A DNA stretch of 34,260 bases from SYFY01 sp031385325 (GCA_031385325.1 JANNBJ010000224.1:1-34260), one strand, 5' to 3'. Numbered from the stretch's first letter, positions 21,911 through 30,840 are shown. Numbers and translations are program-made. Notes: generated by a model from the sequence alone, not told the origin.

Positions 21911-23404
21911 GTGACCAAAATACTCGACTGCGACGTCCTCATCGTTGGCGCGGGACCGACCGGTGTGTCGCTCGCCTTGTTGCTGGCCCGACACGAGGTG
22001 CGCGTCATCGTGGTCGACAAGGAACCCGTGATCTATCCGTTGCCTCGCGCGGCGCATGTAGACCATGAGGTGATGCGGGTCTTTCAGTCGATTGGCGTGG
22101 CCGATGACGTCATGGCCACCAGTCGCAGTGCCGGGCGATATGACTTCCTCAACTCGAAAGGCGAGATTCTGCTGCGCTTCGACAACGCCAACCGAATTGG
22201 TCCGGGTGGTTGGCCGGCAGGCAACATGATCCATCAGCCCTCGGTAGAGCAGGCGCTGAGAAGCCGTATTGCACAGACCCAATACGTCGACCTTCGGACC
22301 AGTTGGCGGTTCGAGTCATTTCATCAAGGCGACGATTCAATAACCGCTGTTTTCACAACGCCTTCCGGAAACGCCTCGATCGCGGCCCGCCACCTCGTGG
22401 GCTGCGACGGGACACGCAGCCCGGTACGCGAAGCGGCGGGTATCACCTTGGACGATCTGCAGTTCGACGAACCGTGGCTGGTCATCGATACGATGGTGCT
22501 GGATTCCTCGAGACTGCCAACTGCCAATCTGCAGATCTGCAACCCTGAGCGACCCACCACCTGTGTTGTCATGGGCGAAGGACGACATCGCTGGGAATTC
22601 ATGATCAAGTCGGGCGAGCATCCGGAAGCCTTGCTCGATGACGCGGTGATCTGGCGGCTACTCGAGCCCTGGCACGTGCATGGCGCTGTCACGATCGAGC
22701 GCAAGGCGGTTTATCGATTCAATGCACGCGTTGCACAACAATGGCGGAGCGGTCGTTTGCTTCTGGCCGGTGACGCAGCCCACCAGATGCCACCATTTGC
22801 CGGGCAGGGTATGTGTTCCGGAATACGCGATGCGGCCAATCTGGCGTGGAAGCTGGGCGCTGTGGTGAAGGGCAGCCCGGATTCGATGCTGGATGTCTAC
22901 CAGCCAGAGCGGGAGCCCAATGTCAGAGCCATCATCGATATGGCGATCATGATGGGCAGAACGGTCTGCATCACGGATCCAGCCGCGGCAGCAGCACGAG
23001 ATCAGCAGATGCTGGCAGCACGCGCAGCCGGTAAACCGCCTTCAAATAGTCCTGCTTATCCACCGATCGCGCAGGGCATCATCCTCGACCGCTCTGCTGC
23101 GGCAGGTCAGTACTTTCCTCAACCGGTTGTGGACTCGACCCGATTGGACGACTTGCTGGGGTGCGGCCCCTGGCTGATCCATCGTACTGACAATTTCCTG
23201 AACACAGAAGCAGCTGTCCGCTTTGTGGATGTGAGCAATCCGATCACGGCAGCATTCAATCCATCTCTCAACAACTGGCTGGACCACCAACACACCGATG
23301 CAGTGCTGGTGCGACCAGATCGGTACGTCTTCGGAACCGGGCAGCCGCAGGTTCTGCTCGATGCATGGCTCGCAGCAACAACCACGGCTCTACCTAAAAC
23401 ATGA
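21911..23404 (+). CDS. Class A FAD-dependent aromatic hydroxylase (MhpA-like)
   Basis: A 497-residue single-component flavoprotein monooxygenase. The dinucleotide-binding GAGPTG is at 13-18, the DG motif in GCDGTRSPVREAAG near 166, and the GD motif in LLLAGDAAHQMPPFAGQG near 287. GIRDAANLAWKL then follows, close to 3-(3-hydroxyphenyl)propionate hydroxylase. It uses NAD(P)H and oxygen to hydroxylate a phenolic ring, making the diol for the dioxygenase encoded upstream. GTG 21911 starts 2 bases after the FAH stop, and the end overlaps the next ATG by four bases. Substrate unknown. Confidence 0.88.
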   Translation: MTKILDCDVLIVGAGPTGVSLALLLARHEVRVIVVDKEPVIYPLPRAAHVDHEVMRVFQSIGVADDVMATSRSAGRYDFLNSKGEILLRFDNANRIGPGGWPAGNMIHQPSVEQALRSRIAQTQYVDLRTSWRFESFHQGDDSITAVFTTPSGNASIAARHLVGCDGTRSPVREAAGITLDDLQFDEPWLVIDTMVLDSSRLPTANLQICNPERPTTCVVMGEGRHRWEFMIKSGEHPEALLDDAVIWRLLEPWHVHGAVTIERKAVYRFNARVAQQWRSGRLLLAGDAAHQMPPFAGQGMCSGIRDAANLAWKLGAVVKGSPDSMLDVYQPEREPNVRAIIDMAIMMGRTVCITDPAAAAARDQQMLAARAAGKPPSNSPAYPPIAQGIILDRSAAAGQYFPQPVVDSTRLDDLLGCGPWLIHRTDNFLNTEAAVRFVDVSNPITAAFNPSLNNWLDHQHTDAVLVRPDRYVFGTGQPQVLLDAWLAATTTALPKT

Positions 23405-24195
23405 AACTGTTTCTGCTCGGCGCGACCGGGAATAGCGGGCGTCGGATCCTGCGGCTCGCACTGCAACGAGGACATGAGGTCACCGCCTGGGTGCGAGACC
23501 CGACGCAACTTTCAACGACGACGGGCGAAAAAACCAGGGTCATCGCTGGTGACAGCCAGGACATCACCGCGTTGAGCCTTGCCACGCGCGGACACGACGT
23601 GGTGATCAACGCGGCAAGGACAACTGCTGCGCCAGCGGGTTACACCATTCTGGTGAACAACGTCATCAAGGCTGCCGAAAAAGCCTTGGGAGAGCACGGC
23701 CGGTTCTGGTTGTTTGGTGGTGCGGCCGCGCGGGATGTCCTCGGTACGTCATCCATGACACTCGATCTACCTCTGATTCCCAAGGCGTTCCAACTCCACA
23801 AGATCAACCTCGAGGCCGTCCGCAAGACCCGACTCGACTGGTCCATGCTCTGTCCAGGGCCGATGATCGAATCACCGAATGGACAGTCGACCGTCGGCCT
23901 TCGCATCAGCACAGAACATTGGCCGGTGGACGGACCGGCGTTGGCCCGCGTGATGCCGGGTATCGCCAGCTCCCTCGCCTTCGCACTTCGAGTTCCAAAA
24001 CTAAGAGGACACACCTCGCGCAAACCAGCCTCTTCTCGATCCTCGCGTTGTCCTGGCCGGTCCGTTGCCTGCTTCGCTGCTACCAGCTGCTCCATCAATC
24101 AATTGCCGACGCGGCCCGCGCGAGATTCACGATGTGCTCATCCCTCATCGCCACGAGGTCCTGCTTCAGCAGCGGATCATCGACGCAGGGCATGA
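23401..24195 (+). CDS. NAD(P)-binding (NmrA/YwnB-like) oxidoreductase, C-terminus probably frameshifted
   Basis: The open frame gives 264 residues. Residues 1-190 are a clear atypical short-chain dehydrogenase fold: LLGATGNSGRRILRLALQRG at the start, then VVINAARTT, FGGAAARDVLG and LDWSMLCPGPMIE. From about residue 200 (near 24000) the sequence becomes Ser/Arg/Pro-rich and resembles no family C-terminus. It also runs 101 bases into the convergent DUF6306 gene. Family members are usually about 210-220 residues, so a frameshift or eroded end near 23990-24010 is likely. ATG 23401 overlaps the hydroxylase stop, making it the last gene of the aromatic operon. Function is unassigned. Confidence 0.65.
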   Translation: MKLFLLGATGNSGRRILRLALQRGHEVTAWVRDPTQLSTTTGEKTRVIAGDSQDITALSLATRGHDVVINAARTTAAPAGYTILVNNVIKAAEKALGEHGRFWLFGGAAARDVLGTSSMTLDLPLIPKAFQLHKINLEAVRKTRLDWSMLCPGPMIESPNGQSTVGLRISTEHWPVDGPALARVMPGIASSLAFALRVPKLRGHTSRKPASSRSSRCPGRSVACFAATSCSINQLPTRPARDSRCAHPSSPRGPASAADHRRRA

Positions 24196-24577
24196 TGGCA
24201 TCGATCATGTCGACCACGGCGCGCTGTCCACGATCGACCAGCGCCATCTGAGCCTCGAGTGTGGGCCGCTTGAGGAGTTTTCCCAGAAACTCCCCGGTCG
24301 CGTGACTGGGAGTGCCGCCCAGGCGGCTGACATGGTGCGACAGCATGCTGCAGAAGCGCGCCTCGTCCCGGGCTATGTCGTGCAGAAGTGATTCGAGCGG
24401 GGTGCATTCACACCCGTGGGCCATCGCAAGCAGACCGCGCGTACCGGCCCGCTCCGATTCGACCAGCATGTTGAGCCGCGACAGCAGTTCCTCGAGTGGC
24501 ATCCACTGCGCTTCGGATTCACCTGCATAGCAAGGCGATGAAGCGTATCTGCGGGGTTCGTCGTCATCTCCTGACAT
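24095..24577 (-). CDS. DUF6306 ferritin-like domain protein
   Basis: A 160-residue, mostly helical protein. It begins with a short acidic tail and PCYAGESEAQWMP, then LLSRLNMLVESERAGTRGL, SLLHDIARDEARFCSMLSHH and RLGGTPSHATGEFLGKLL. Paired Glu and His residues in helices suggest a ferritin-like four-helix bundle, matching my memory of DUF6306. Function is unknown; metal or redox roles are possible. ATG 24577 was chosen because GGAGGAG lies about 10 bases upstream and family similarity begins nearby. It is separated by 110 bp from the Nudix gene on the same strand. Confidence 0.7.
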   Translation of the reverse strand: MSGDDDEPRRYASSPCYAGESEAQWMPLEELLSRLNMLVESERAGTRGLLAMAHGCECTPLESLLHDIARDEARFCSMLSHHVSRLGGTPSHATGEFLGKLLKRPTLEAQMALVDRGQRAVVDMIDAIMPCVDDPLLKQDLVAMRDEHIVNLARAASAID

Positions 24578-24687
24578 CGTAACGATCTCCTCCTCTCCAG
24601 GTTTCCGGTGCGCACCCCTCACGAGGCCGTCTGCCTTTTCGCAAGGCGCAGGAACAGGCGGAATCGTGATGCCGCTGCCTTCGTGCG

Positions 24688-25266
24688 TCAAGACGAGATA
24701 CGCGGCGTGGTCGCGGACTCCCCGGGCGCAGCACGAAACGCCAGCCATTTGCTCTGCATGCGCAGCATGGATTCTTCGTCGGTGTAGTCCTGCAAACGCT
24801 CAATCGGCACCCAGGCAAGCGCCCTCGATTCTGCCGAAACCCGAAAATCCATCGACCGGGCCTGAAAGCAGAAACGCACATCAAAATGATAATGCTCAGG
24901 TTCGTTCTTGCGAGCCGGTATCCTGTGGATATCAAGATCAAAGATCGCTGTCCCGAGCAGACTGACGGGTATTCCACCCTCCTCAACCGCTTCCCGCGTC
25001 GCCACCGCCACAGGGTCCGGCTCACCATCACTGTGACCACCGAGCTGAAGCCAGCGATCAAGCTTCTGATGATGGGTGAGCAAGACTGAACTCGCAGCAG
25101 GATCAACTACCCACGCTGATCCAGTGACATGGCCCGCCCAGCAGTCGTTCTGAAAACATTGCGGGTGCAGTTGCACAAACGCTGTGAAGCGTTCCATGCA
25201 ATCACGTTCATCCCGATGCCGCTTCGAATAGTCCTCGATCAGATCAAGCAGTTTGCGCCGGTGCAT
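24688..25266 (-). CDS. Nudix hydrolase
   Basis: A 192-residue Nudix-fold protein. The Nudix box is seen in LGGHSDGEPDPVAVATREAV followed by EEGG, giving the metal-binding REAVEE helix; the spacing is one residue longer than the textbook box, as I recall for close relatives. An N-terminal helical part precedes the strand VTGSAWVVDPAASSVLLTHH. Such enzymes cleave nucleoside diphosphates linked to another moiety; the substrate is unknown. It starts at ATG 25266 and diverges from the monooxygenase gene across 44 bp. Confidence 0.85.
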   Translation of the reverse strand: MHRRKLLDLIEDYSKRHRDERDCMERFTAFVQLHPQCFQNDCWAGHVTGSAWVVDPAASSVLLTHHQKLDRWLQLGGHSDGEPDPVAVATREAVEEGGIPVSLLGTAIFDLDIHRIPARKNEPEHYHFDVRFCFQARSMDFRVSAESRALAWVPIERLQDYTDEESMLRMQSKWLAFRAAPGESATTPRISS

Positions 25267-25310
25267 CAGGTTCGGCAGACTCCGTCATTCAACCAACCGG
25301 GAGGATAGAC

Positions 25311-25595
25311 ATGATCGCTGTGATCGCAAAACTGAATGTGGCCAAGGGCAAGGAAACCGACTTCGAAAAAGTGATGCTGGGCCTTGCCGCCCAGGTACGT
25401 GCCAACGAGCCGGGCAATCAGCTGTACACCCTGTGCAAGGACAAGGACGGCAACTATCTGGTGATGGAACTCTACACCGATGAAGCCGCCATGGCCGCCC
25501 ACGGACAGTCTGCTCACTTCAAAGCCAGTGGTCCGTCCTTCAAGGGTTTGATGGCGGGTGCACCGGAGATTCAACGGCTGCAGGTAGTCGGCTAA
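25311..25595 (+). CDS. ABM-domain (putative quinol monooxygenase, YgiN-like) protein
   Basis: A 94-residue dimeric ferredoxin-like-fold protein: MIAVIAKLNVAKGKETDFEK at the start, then CKDKDGNYLVMELYTDEAA and AHGQSAHFKA. These are the usual blocks of antibiotic biosynthesis monooxygenase domains. E. coli YgiN, a relative, oxidises menadiol. GGGAGG lies 7 bases upstream of the ATG. It stands alone, convergent with the cobT-like gene. Confidence 0.85.
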   Translation: MIAVIAKLNVAKGKETDFEKVMLGLAAQVRANEPGNQLYTLCKDKDGNYLVMELYTDEAAMAAHGQSAHFKASGPSFKGLMAGAPEIQRLQVVG

Positions 25596-25660
25596 CAAGG
25601 CCAGCAACGAGCGGAGTTTCCCGGGTGTGTCAGCCTGCTGTGATCCTTAAATCCAGCGGG

Positions 25661-25678
25661 CCGATCCACTCGGACCGG
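25661..25678 (-). terminator. Hairpin downstream of the cobT-like gene
   Basis: On the minus strand CCGGTCC and GGATCGG pair over seven positions (one G-U) around a four-base loop, starting 5 bases after the cobT stop. A CG-rich stretch rather than a T-run follows. It may be a weak terminator or 3' stabiliser between two convergent genes. Confidence 0.3.
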
Positions 25679-25683
25679 TTTGA

Positions 25684-27495
25684 TCAGACCGGCACTTCGA
25701 ATAACGCAGCCAGCTGTTCTGTCATCGCGCCACCCAACTGCTCCGCATCGGTGATCGTGACCGCTCGTTTGTAGTGGTGAGTGACGTCATGGCCGATGCC
25801 TACGGCAATCAGCTCCACCGGCGAATAATTCTCGATCTGGTCGATGGCGTACTTGAGATGCTGCTCGAGATAGTTGCTCGGATTGACCAGCAGCGTTGAG
25901 TTGTCGACCGGCAGACCGTCGGAAATCACCATCATCACCTTGCGATCTTCACTTCGCGTGACAATCCGGTTATGCGCCCAGATCAACGCCTCACCGTCGA
26001 TGTTCTCCTTCAGCAGTTCCTCACGCATCATGAGCCCGATGTTGCGCTTGCAGCGATGCCACGTATCGTCGGCGGCTTTGTAGATGATGTGCCGGACATC
26101 ATTCAATCGCCCGGGATTGGCTGGTTTACCGGCATTGATCCACTTCTCGCGGGATTGCCCACCGCGCCATGCGCGGGTGGTGAAACCAAGAATTTCGACG
26201 CGCACAGAACACCGTTCCAGCGTTCGGCCAAGAATGTCGGCACACATGGCGGCGATGGTGATGGAACGCCCGCGCATCGAACCGGAACTGTCGATCAACA
26301 GGGTGACGACGGTGTCGCGGAACTTGGTTTCCTTCTCCTGTTTGTATGCGAGCGGGTTCATCGGATCGACAATCACCTGGGTCAGTCTCGCGCTATCGAG
26401 AATGCCCTCCTCCAGATCAAACTCCCAGCTGCGATTCTGACGGGCCATCAAACGGCGTTGCAGTCGATTGGCAAGTTTCGACGTGGCGTGCTGAAGCGGC
26501 AGTAACTGCTGGTCCAGCATGGCTCGCAGCCGGATCATCTCGTCAGGATCACACAGATCTTCGGCGCGAATGATCTCGTCAAAGTCGTGGGTATAGGCCT
26601 GGTAGTTGAAGTCCATGGAGATGCGGCCAGCATCATCCGGCACCTGCGTGGGCGCTTCGTCCGGATCTGCTTCGGCGCCAAGCTCATCCATGTCCATGTC
26701 GGCGTCCATCTCCACCATGGTGGAGTCGCCTTCAGATGATTCTTCGGACGCGCCGTCTTCGTCGAGCACCACATCTTCGGGTGACGCATCACTGTTGGCA
26801 TCGTCGCTTTCGTTGACCGTCTCGATATCGTTTTCGGCAGGGTCACCTTCCTGCTGGTCTTCCAGATCAGCGGCAAGACCAAGATCAGCAATCAGACGTC
26901 GACCAACACGAGCAAACTGATACTGATCGAACAGACAATCCTTCATCGCTTCGATGTCGGCGCCAGCACGCTCCATGACGTAGTCACGCCAGAAGCGAAC
27001 CACGTTTTCCGCCGACGGTGGCAAGGGTCGCCCGGTCAGTTCCTGGCGCACCAGCAGCCCAACAGCAATACTGAGCGGCGCTTCGGTTTCCGTTGTGATG
27101 CTATCGAACGCGGCCTGTTTGCACTGGACTTCAAGACTGGCATCCAGATTGCGGCCCACGCCTTCCATGCGCAAAGCGCCAATGGAGGCCACCCTGGCGT
27201 CTTCGATCCACTGGAACATTTCCTGTGCAGGACCACCACCACCGGGGGCAAGACTTGCGTGCACACCCTGATCATGCCAGCGCAGGTTGAGCGCAAACTG
27301 GTCTCCGATGCCGCGGATGGCACAGATCTGATCATCCGTTGCGCCGAGGGAAGGCAGTGGCACGCGTATGTGATTGCCACGCGCAGCTGGCGCGCCATGA
27401 CCAAACGTCACCTCCAGCTCGTCATTGCTGGCAATGGCGCGCATGGTGGCAGTCATCGCTCGCTTGAACGGTTCGAGCGGGCTCTCATCAGCCAT
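25684..27495 (-). CDS. cobT: CobT-like cobaltochelatase subunit with VWA domain
   Basis: 603 residues. The N-terminal part begins PLEPFKRAMTATMRAIA, as in CobT. A strongly acidic linker (about 210-290, rich in Asp/Glu/Ser) leads to helices. The C-terminal VWA domain has a MIDAS motif DSSGS at 402-406, after the diagnostic FRDTVVTLLI. Known role: with CobS it forms the AAA+/VWA chaperone complex that, with CobN, inserts cobalt in aerobic cobalamin synthesis. It lies 28 bp after the cobS-like gene on the same strand. No cobN or other cob gene is in the window, so another metal or client is possible. Confidence 0.87.
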   Translation of the reverse strand: MADESPLEPFKRAMTATMRAIASNDELEVTFGHGAPAARGNHIRVPLPSLGATDDQICAIRGIGDQFALNLRWHDQGVHASLAPGGGGPAQEMFQWIEDARVASIGALRMEGVGRNLDASLEVQCKQAAFDSITTETEAPLSIAVGLLVRQELTGRPLPPSAENVVRFWRDYVMERAGADIEAMKDCLFDQYQFARVGRRLIADLGLAADLEDQQEGDPAENDIETVNESDDANSDASPEDVVLDEDGASEESSEGDSTMVEMDADMDMDELGAEADPDEAPTQVPDDAGRISMDFNYQAYTHDFDEIIRAEDLCDPDEMIRLRAMLDQQLLPLQHATSKLANRLQRRLMARQNRSWEFDLEEGILDSARLTQVIVDPMNPLAYKQEKETKFRDTVVTLLIDSSGSMRGRSITIAAMCADILGRTLERCSVRVEILGFTTRAWRGGQSREKWINAGKPANPGRLNDVRHIIYKAADDTWHRCKRNIGLMMREELLKENIDGEALIWAHNRIVTRSEDRKVMMVISDGLPVDNSTLLVNPSNYLEQHLKYAIDQIENYSPVELIAVGIGHDVTHHYKRAVTITDAEQLGGAMTEQLAALFEVPV

Positions 27496-27523
27496 GGCTA
27501 TCTGCTCTCTTTCGTTCCGGGTA

Positions 27524-28525
27524 TCAGGAGGTCTTCAGCGTGATGCCAGCGGTCGCATCACCCAGATCCTCGCCCATGCAGCGCTGGTAATATTCGGCGA
27601 CGATCGGTCGTTCCAGCTCATCGCACTTATTGAGGAAGGTCACACGGAACGCAAAGCCGATATCACCAAAGATCTCGGCATTCTGCGCCCAGGTAAGGAC
27701 GGTTCGTGGTGACATCACCACCGACACATCACCATTGATGAACCCACGACGACTCAACTCGGCAACGCTGACCATGTTGGAGATGGTGCGACGTCCTCGA
27801 TCGGACCCGGTGTAACTCTTGGCCTTGCCGAGCACGATCGCCACTTCCTGATCGTGAGGAAGGTAATTCAGCGTCGTGACAATACTCCAGCGGTCCATCT
27901 GGCCCTGGTTGATCTGCTGTGTACCGTGGTACAGCCCGGTGGTATCTCCCAGGCCGATGGTGTTGGTCGTGCTGAACAACCGGAAAAAAGGATGCGGCTG
28001 AATCACACGATTCTGGTCGAGTAAGGTCAGCTTGCCCTCAACTTCGAGGACACGCTGGATCACGAACATCACGTCGGGACGGCCGGCGTCATATTCATCA
28101 AACACCAGGGCAACAGGATGTTGCAGGGACCACGGCAGGATGCCCTCCTTGAACGCCGTGATCTGCTTGCCATCTTTCAGGACGATGGCGTCTTTGCCCA
28201 CCAGATCGATACGGCTGATATGGCTATCGAGGTTTACCCTCACACAGGGCCAGTTCAGCCGAGCGGCCACCTGCTCGATGTGCGTCGACTTACCAGTGCC
28301 GTGATAACCCTGGATCATCACGCGCCGGTTATGCGTGAAACCGGCCAGGATCGACAGCGTCGTATCGCGATCGAAAACGTAATCGGCGTCTATCGCCGGC
28401 ACGTGGGACGTGCGATGGGAAAAGGCGGGGACCACCAGATCCAGATTGATACCAAAGGCCTCGCGAACGCTGATAGTGGTGTCCGGAACCATATCCGGTG
28501 ACAAACCCGATTGATCTAAACTCAC
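27524..28525 (-). CDS. cobS: CobS-like AAA+ ATPase, cobaltochelatase subunit
   Basis: A 333-residue AAA+ ATPase close to CobS. Near the N-terminus it has ISVREAFGINLDLVVPAFS; Walker A is GYHGTGKST near 73-81, Walker B is ALVFDEYDAG near 139-148, and FSTTNTIGLGDTTGLYHGT follows. GTG 28525 was preferred: AGGAA lies 6 bases upstream and the CobS-like sequence starts there. A TTG at 28561 would add 12 residues. It is the first gene of a two-gene operon with cobT. It diverges from the histidine phosphatase gene across 126 bp. Confidence 0.9.
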   Translation of the reverse strand: MSLDQSGLSPDMVPDTTISVREAFGINLDLVVPAFSHRTSHVPAIDADYVFDRDTTLSILAGFTHNRRVMIQGYHGTGKSTHIEQVAARLNWPCVRVNLDSHISRIDLVGKDAIVLKDGKQITAFKEGILPWSLQHPVALVFDEYDAGRPDVMFVIQRVLEVEGKLTLLDQNRVIQPHPFFRLFSTTNTIGLGDTTGLYHGTQQINQGQMDRWSIVTTLNYLPHDQEVAIVLGKAKSYTGSDRGRRTISNMVSVAELSRRGFINGDVSVVMSPRTVLTWAQNAEIFGDIGFAFRVTFLNKCDELERPIVAEYYQRCMGEDLGDATAGITLKTS

Positions 28526-28651
28526 GGCTGTTCCTGTCTCTTTCTGTGTCGAAAATGGCAAAGCGGGCTATTGTACGTGCGCAATCCAGGATTGTCCGCT
28601 AACGCTTGGGCACTTCCGTCTCAATGAACACAAGGAAAATTCGCAACAGTC

Positions 28652-29200
28652 ATGGCCAGGCTTTACCTCGTTCGTCACGGGCGCGCTGCTGCAGGCATCG
28701 CCGAGAATATTGATCCCGGTCTGGACGCTCTGGGCTGGCAACAGTCCGAACAGGCTGCCGAATCGCTCGCTCGGCTGAGCCCGATGCCGCTGTTTGCTTC
28801 ACCGCTGTTGCGCGCGAAACAAACCGCGGAGCCTCTGCAGGCTCGCTGGGGTGGGGACGTTCGGATAGAGCCACGAGTCGCCGAAATACCGTTTCAATTG
28901 ACCGATCTGACCGCTCGGGCGGCGTGGTTGCAGAGTGTCATGCCCGGGCGCTGGTCCGAGCTTGGGGAATTCTGGCAACTGTGGCGCACCAACATCCTGC
29001 ACTGCATGCTCGAACAGACCAGCGACACCGTCTACTTTTCGCATTTCATCGCCATCAACGCGGCGGTCGGGCATGCGTGCAATGACGATCGCATGGTGGT
29101 CTTTCGGCCTGACAATGCGTCCATTACCGTGTTATCGAACGAGGGGGGCAGACTTTCCGTGGTCGAGTTGGGTGGAGAAGCGGTCACCAAGGTGAATTGA
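28652..29200 (+). CDS. Histidine phosphatase family protein
   Basis: A 182-residue branch-1 histidine phosphatase. The phosphohistidine motif is LVRHG at residues 6-10; ASPLLRAKQTAEPL supplies the conserved Arg, and YFSHFIAINAAVG the second His. Members dephosphorylate sugars, nucleotides or phosphohistidine proteins; the target is not readable. Although it lies beside cobS/cobT, nothing shows that it is the CobC-type alpha-ribazole phosphatase, though that is possible. ATG 28652 is preceded by a weak ribosome site. Confidence 0.85.
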   Translation: MARLYLVRHGRAAAGIAENIDPGLDALGWQQSEQAAESLARLSPMPLFASPLLRAKQTAEPLQARWGGDVRIEPRVAEIPFQLTDLTARAAWLQSVMPGRWSELGEFWQLWRTNILHCMLEQTSDTVYFSHFIAINAAVGHACNDDRMVVFRPDNASITVLSNEGGRLSVVELGGEAVTKVN

Positions 29201-29270
29201 ATCGTCGATCAGGCGGTTCACTCTGCGGATCCTCCGAACACGTCGCTCCTGCGATTTCTGCTGAGTCTGT

Positions 29271-30269
29271 TTAGTGCCGCACCAACCACGGCCGCAGATC
29301 AGAGATCTCAGGCAGCGTCTTGCCACATAGATTGAGCGACAAACTGGTCAGGCTCTCCCACGCATCACCCAGCAACTGCCCTTTGCCTTGCTGATCGATC
29401 AATGCACATTGCGCCAGGACCTGGCCAATGGGACCCGCCCGCTTGCGGAAACCAGGCAACGCACGTTGCTGACGCGGAGGCATCCAATCCCCTTTTTCTG
29501 CTCGTCGCAGTGCACTCGTCAACAACGACAACGGCCCAAACAGACTCTGGCCTTCCTGCGCAAGACCGGCAAGGACACGGGCAACCCGAGTGGCGTCACC
29601 GGCAAATACGGCATCAACGTAGGCGAAACCCGAATGGTGGCTTGAATCTTCGAGCAGGTCTGCCAGTGCTTCTCGACTGATCGGCGACACAAGCCCACTC
29701 AGCTTGAGGCGTTCGATTTCCTGCACCGCAGCCAACGAATTGCCTTCCATCATGTCGGCAAAAAAGTCGAGCGCTTCGCGTTCAAGCTTGAGGCCCGCCT
29801 TGCGCAATCGATCCGTCAGCCAGCCTGGAAATGCGCCGGTTTCGATCGCGCGAATGGTGACCACCAGGCCACCTTGATCAATCGCCTTGAACCACGCCGC
29901 ACTGCGGTGTTCCTTTTTGAGTTCGGGTGTGCGGATCAGCACCCGTGTATCCGGGTTGGGGGAAGACACCAGCATTTTCAGGATCGGCGCGGCGGATTGA
30001 CCTTCCATCCGCATGGATTGCATGCGCAGGTCGATGACCTTTCTGCCACCAAACAGCGACATGCTCTGCGCTTCTTCAAGCAATGATTCCCAGACAAATC
30101 CGCTTTCTGCAAACCGGACGTCACGCTCGTCATACCCTGCCGTGCGAGCGTTTGTCAGAACCTGATCACAGGCCTCTTCTACCAGCAACGTCTCATCGCC
30201 AGATATCAAGACGACCGGCGGAATGCCGGCTTGCAGCGAATCCCGAAGATCCCTGCCTTCAACCTGCAT
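29271..30269 (-). CDS. holA: DNA polymerase III delta subunit
   Basis: 332 residues. The N-terminal domain has LISGDETLLVEEACDQVL, then MSLFGGRKVIDLRM and PDTRVLIRTPELKKEHRSAAWFKA. The middle shows LAAVQEIERLKL and LADLLEDSSHHSGFAYVDAVFAGD. This is the clamp-loader delta subunit, which opens the beta clamp. ATG 30269 overlaps lptE by 11 bases, the order lptE-holA found in many gammaproteobacteria. A longer frame upstream lies within lptE and is not used. nadD, often next, is not present. Confidence 0.9.
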   Translation of the reverse strand: MQVEGRDLRDSLQAGIPPVVLISGDETLLVEEACDQVLTNARTAGYDERDVRFAESGFVWESLLEEAQSMSLFGGRKVIDLRMQSMRMEGQSAAPILKMLVSSPNPDTRVLIRTPELKKEHRSAAWFKAIDQGGLVVTIRAIETGAFPGWLTDRLRKAGLKLEREALDFFADMMEGNSLAAVQEIERLKLSGLVSPISREALADLLEDSSHHSGFAYVDAVFAGDATRVARVLAGLAQEGQSLFGPLSLLTSALRRAEKGDWMPPRQQRALPGFRKRAGPIGQVLAQCALIDQQGKGQLLGDAWESLTSLSLNLCGKTLPEISDLRPWLVRH

Positions 30270-30840
30270 TGGTATCGGGGGCTGGGGTAGATGAAGGGGT
30301 CGCGGTAGAGGACGGGGGCGAAGGCAGTGGCGCAGCGGTTGTACCCTGATTGCGTGCGACCGCGTTGACAGTTCGCAACAACGCCTGACCCACCTCGGCA
30401 CGCAGTTCCCGTTGAATCAGCGATTGCTCCTGGCTATTGCTGTTGAGGTTGTTGCGGTCGACGCGAAAAACCCGCGTGCGATTGATCCACTGCGCCGGTG
30501 CCAGCTCGATGCCCGCGCCATTGGTGATGCGGACATTCACACCCACCTCAAGTTCATATTCGGCAACCCGTGCATTGCTGGTGGTCGAAACAGATCGCTG
30601 TTGATCGCGCTCTTCGAGTACTTCAACCACCACATCGGCGGTTGAGCGGCTGGCCGACTCGGCTACTCCAGCGCCTTTCAGCATGCGACGCAGATCCGCG
30701 GCGAAAGAACTGGTTTCACTCGCCGCAATGAAATAGTTCTGGAACGCAGCGTCCACGTTGTAGGAACGCAAATGGAAACCACAACCAGCAGACAGTAGCA
30801 GCAGGACACCGAGGCTGAGCCGTATGGAAATCGATTTCAT
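30259..30840 (-). CDS. lptE: LPS-assembly lipoprotein LptE
   Basis: A 193-residue lipoprotein. The signal MKSISIRLSLGVLLLLSAGC has its lipidated cysteine at 20, followed by GFHLRSYN, the usual start of mature LptE. The body fits the small alpha/beta plug domain (YELEVGVNVRITNGAGIEL, then RVFRVDRNNLNSNSQEQ). A Pro/Ser/Thr/Ala-rich tail ends the protein. It sits in the outer membrane as a plug and partner of LptD for LPS export. ATG 30840 was chosen for the signal peptide; it overlaps holA. Confidence 0.92.
   Translation of the reverse strand: MKSISIRLSLGVLLLLSAGCGFHLRSYNVDAAFQNYFIAASETSSFAADLRRMLKGAGVAESASRSTADVVVEVLEERDQQRSVSTTSNARVAEYELEVGVNVRITNGAGIELAPAQWINRTRVFRVDRNNLNSNSQEQSLIQRELRAEVGQALLRTVNAVARNQGTTAAPLPSPPSSTATPSSTPAPDTNAG

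Noticed and set aside
24065..24391. Open frame on the plus strand that could hold the lost C-terminus of the NAD(P)-binding protein
   Set aside because: It mostly runs antisense to the DUF6306 gene, and I could not match it to the family's C-terminal block.
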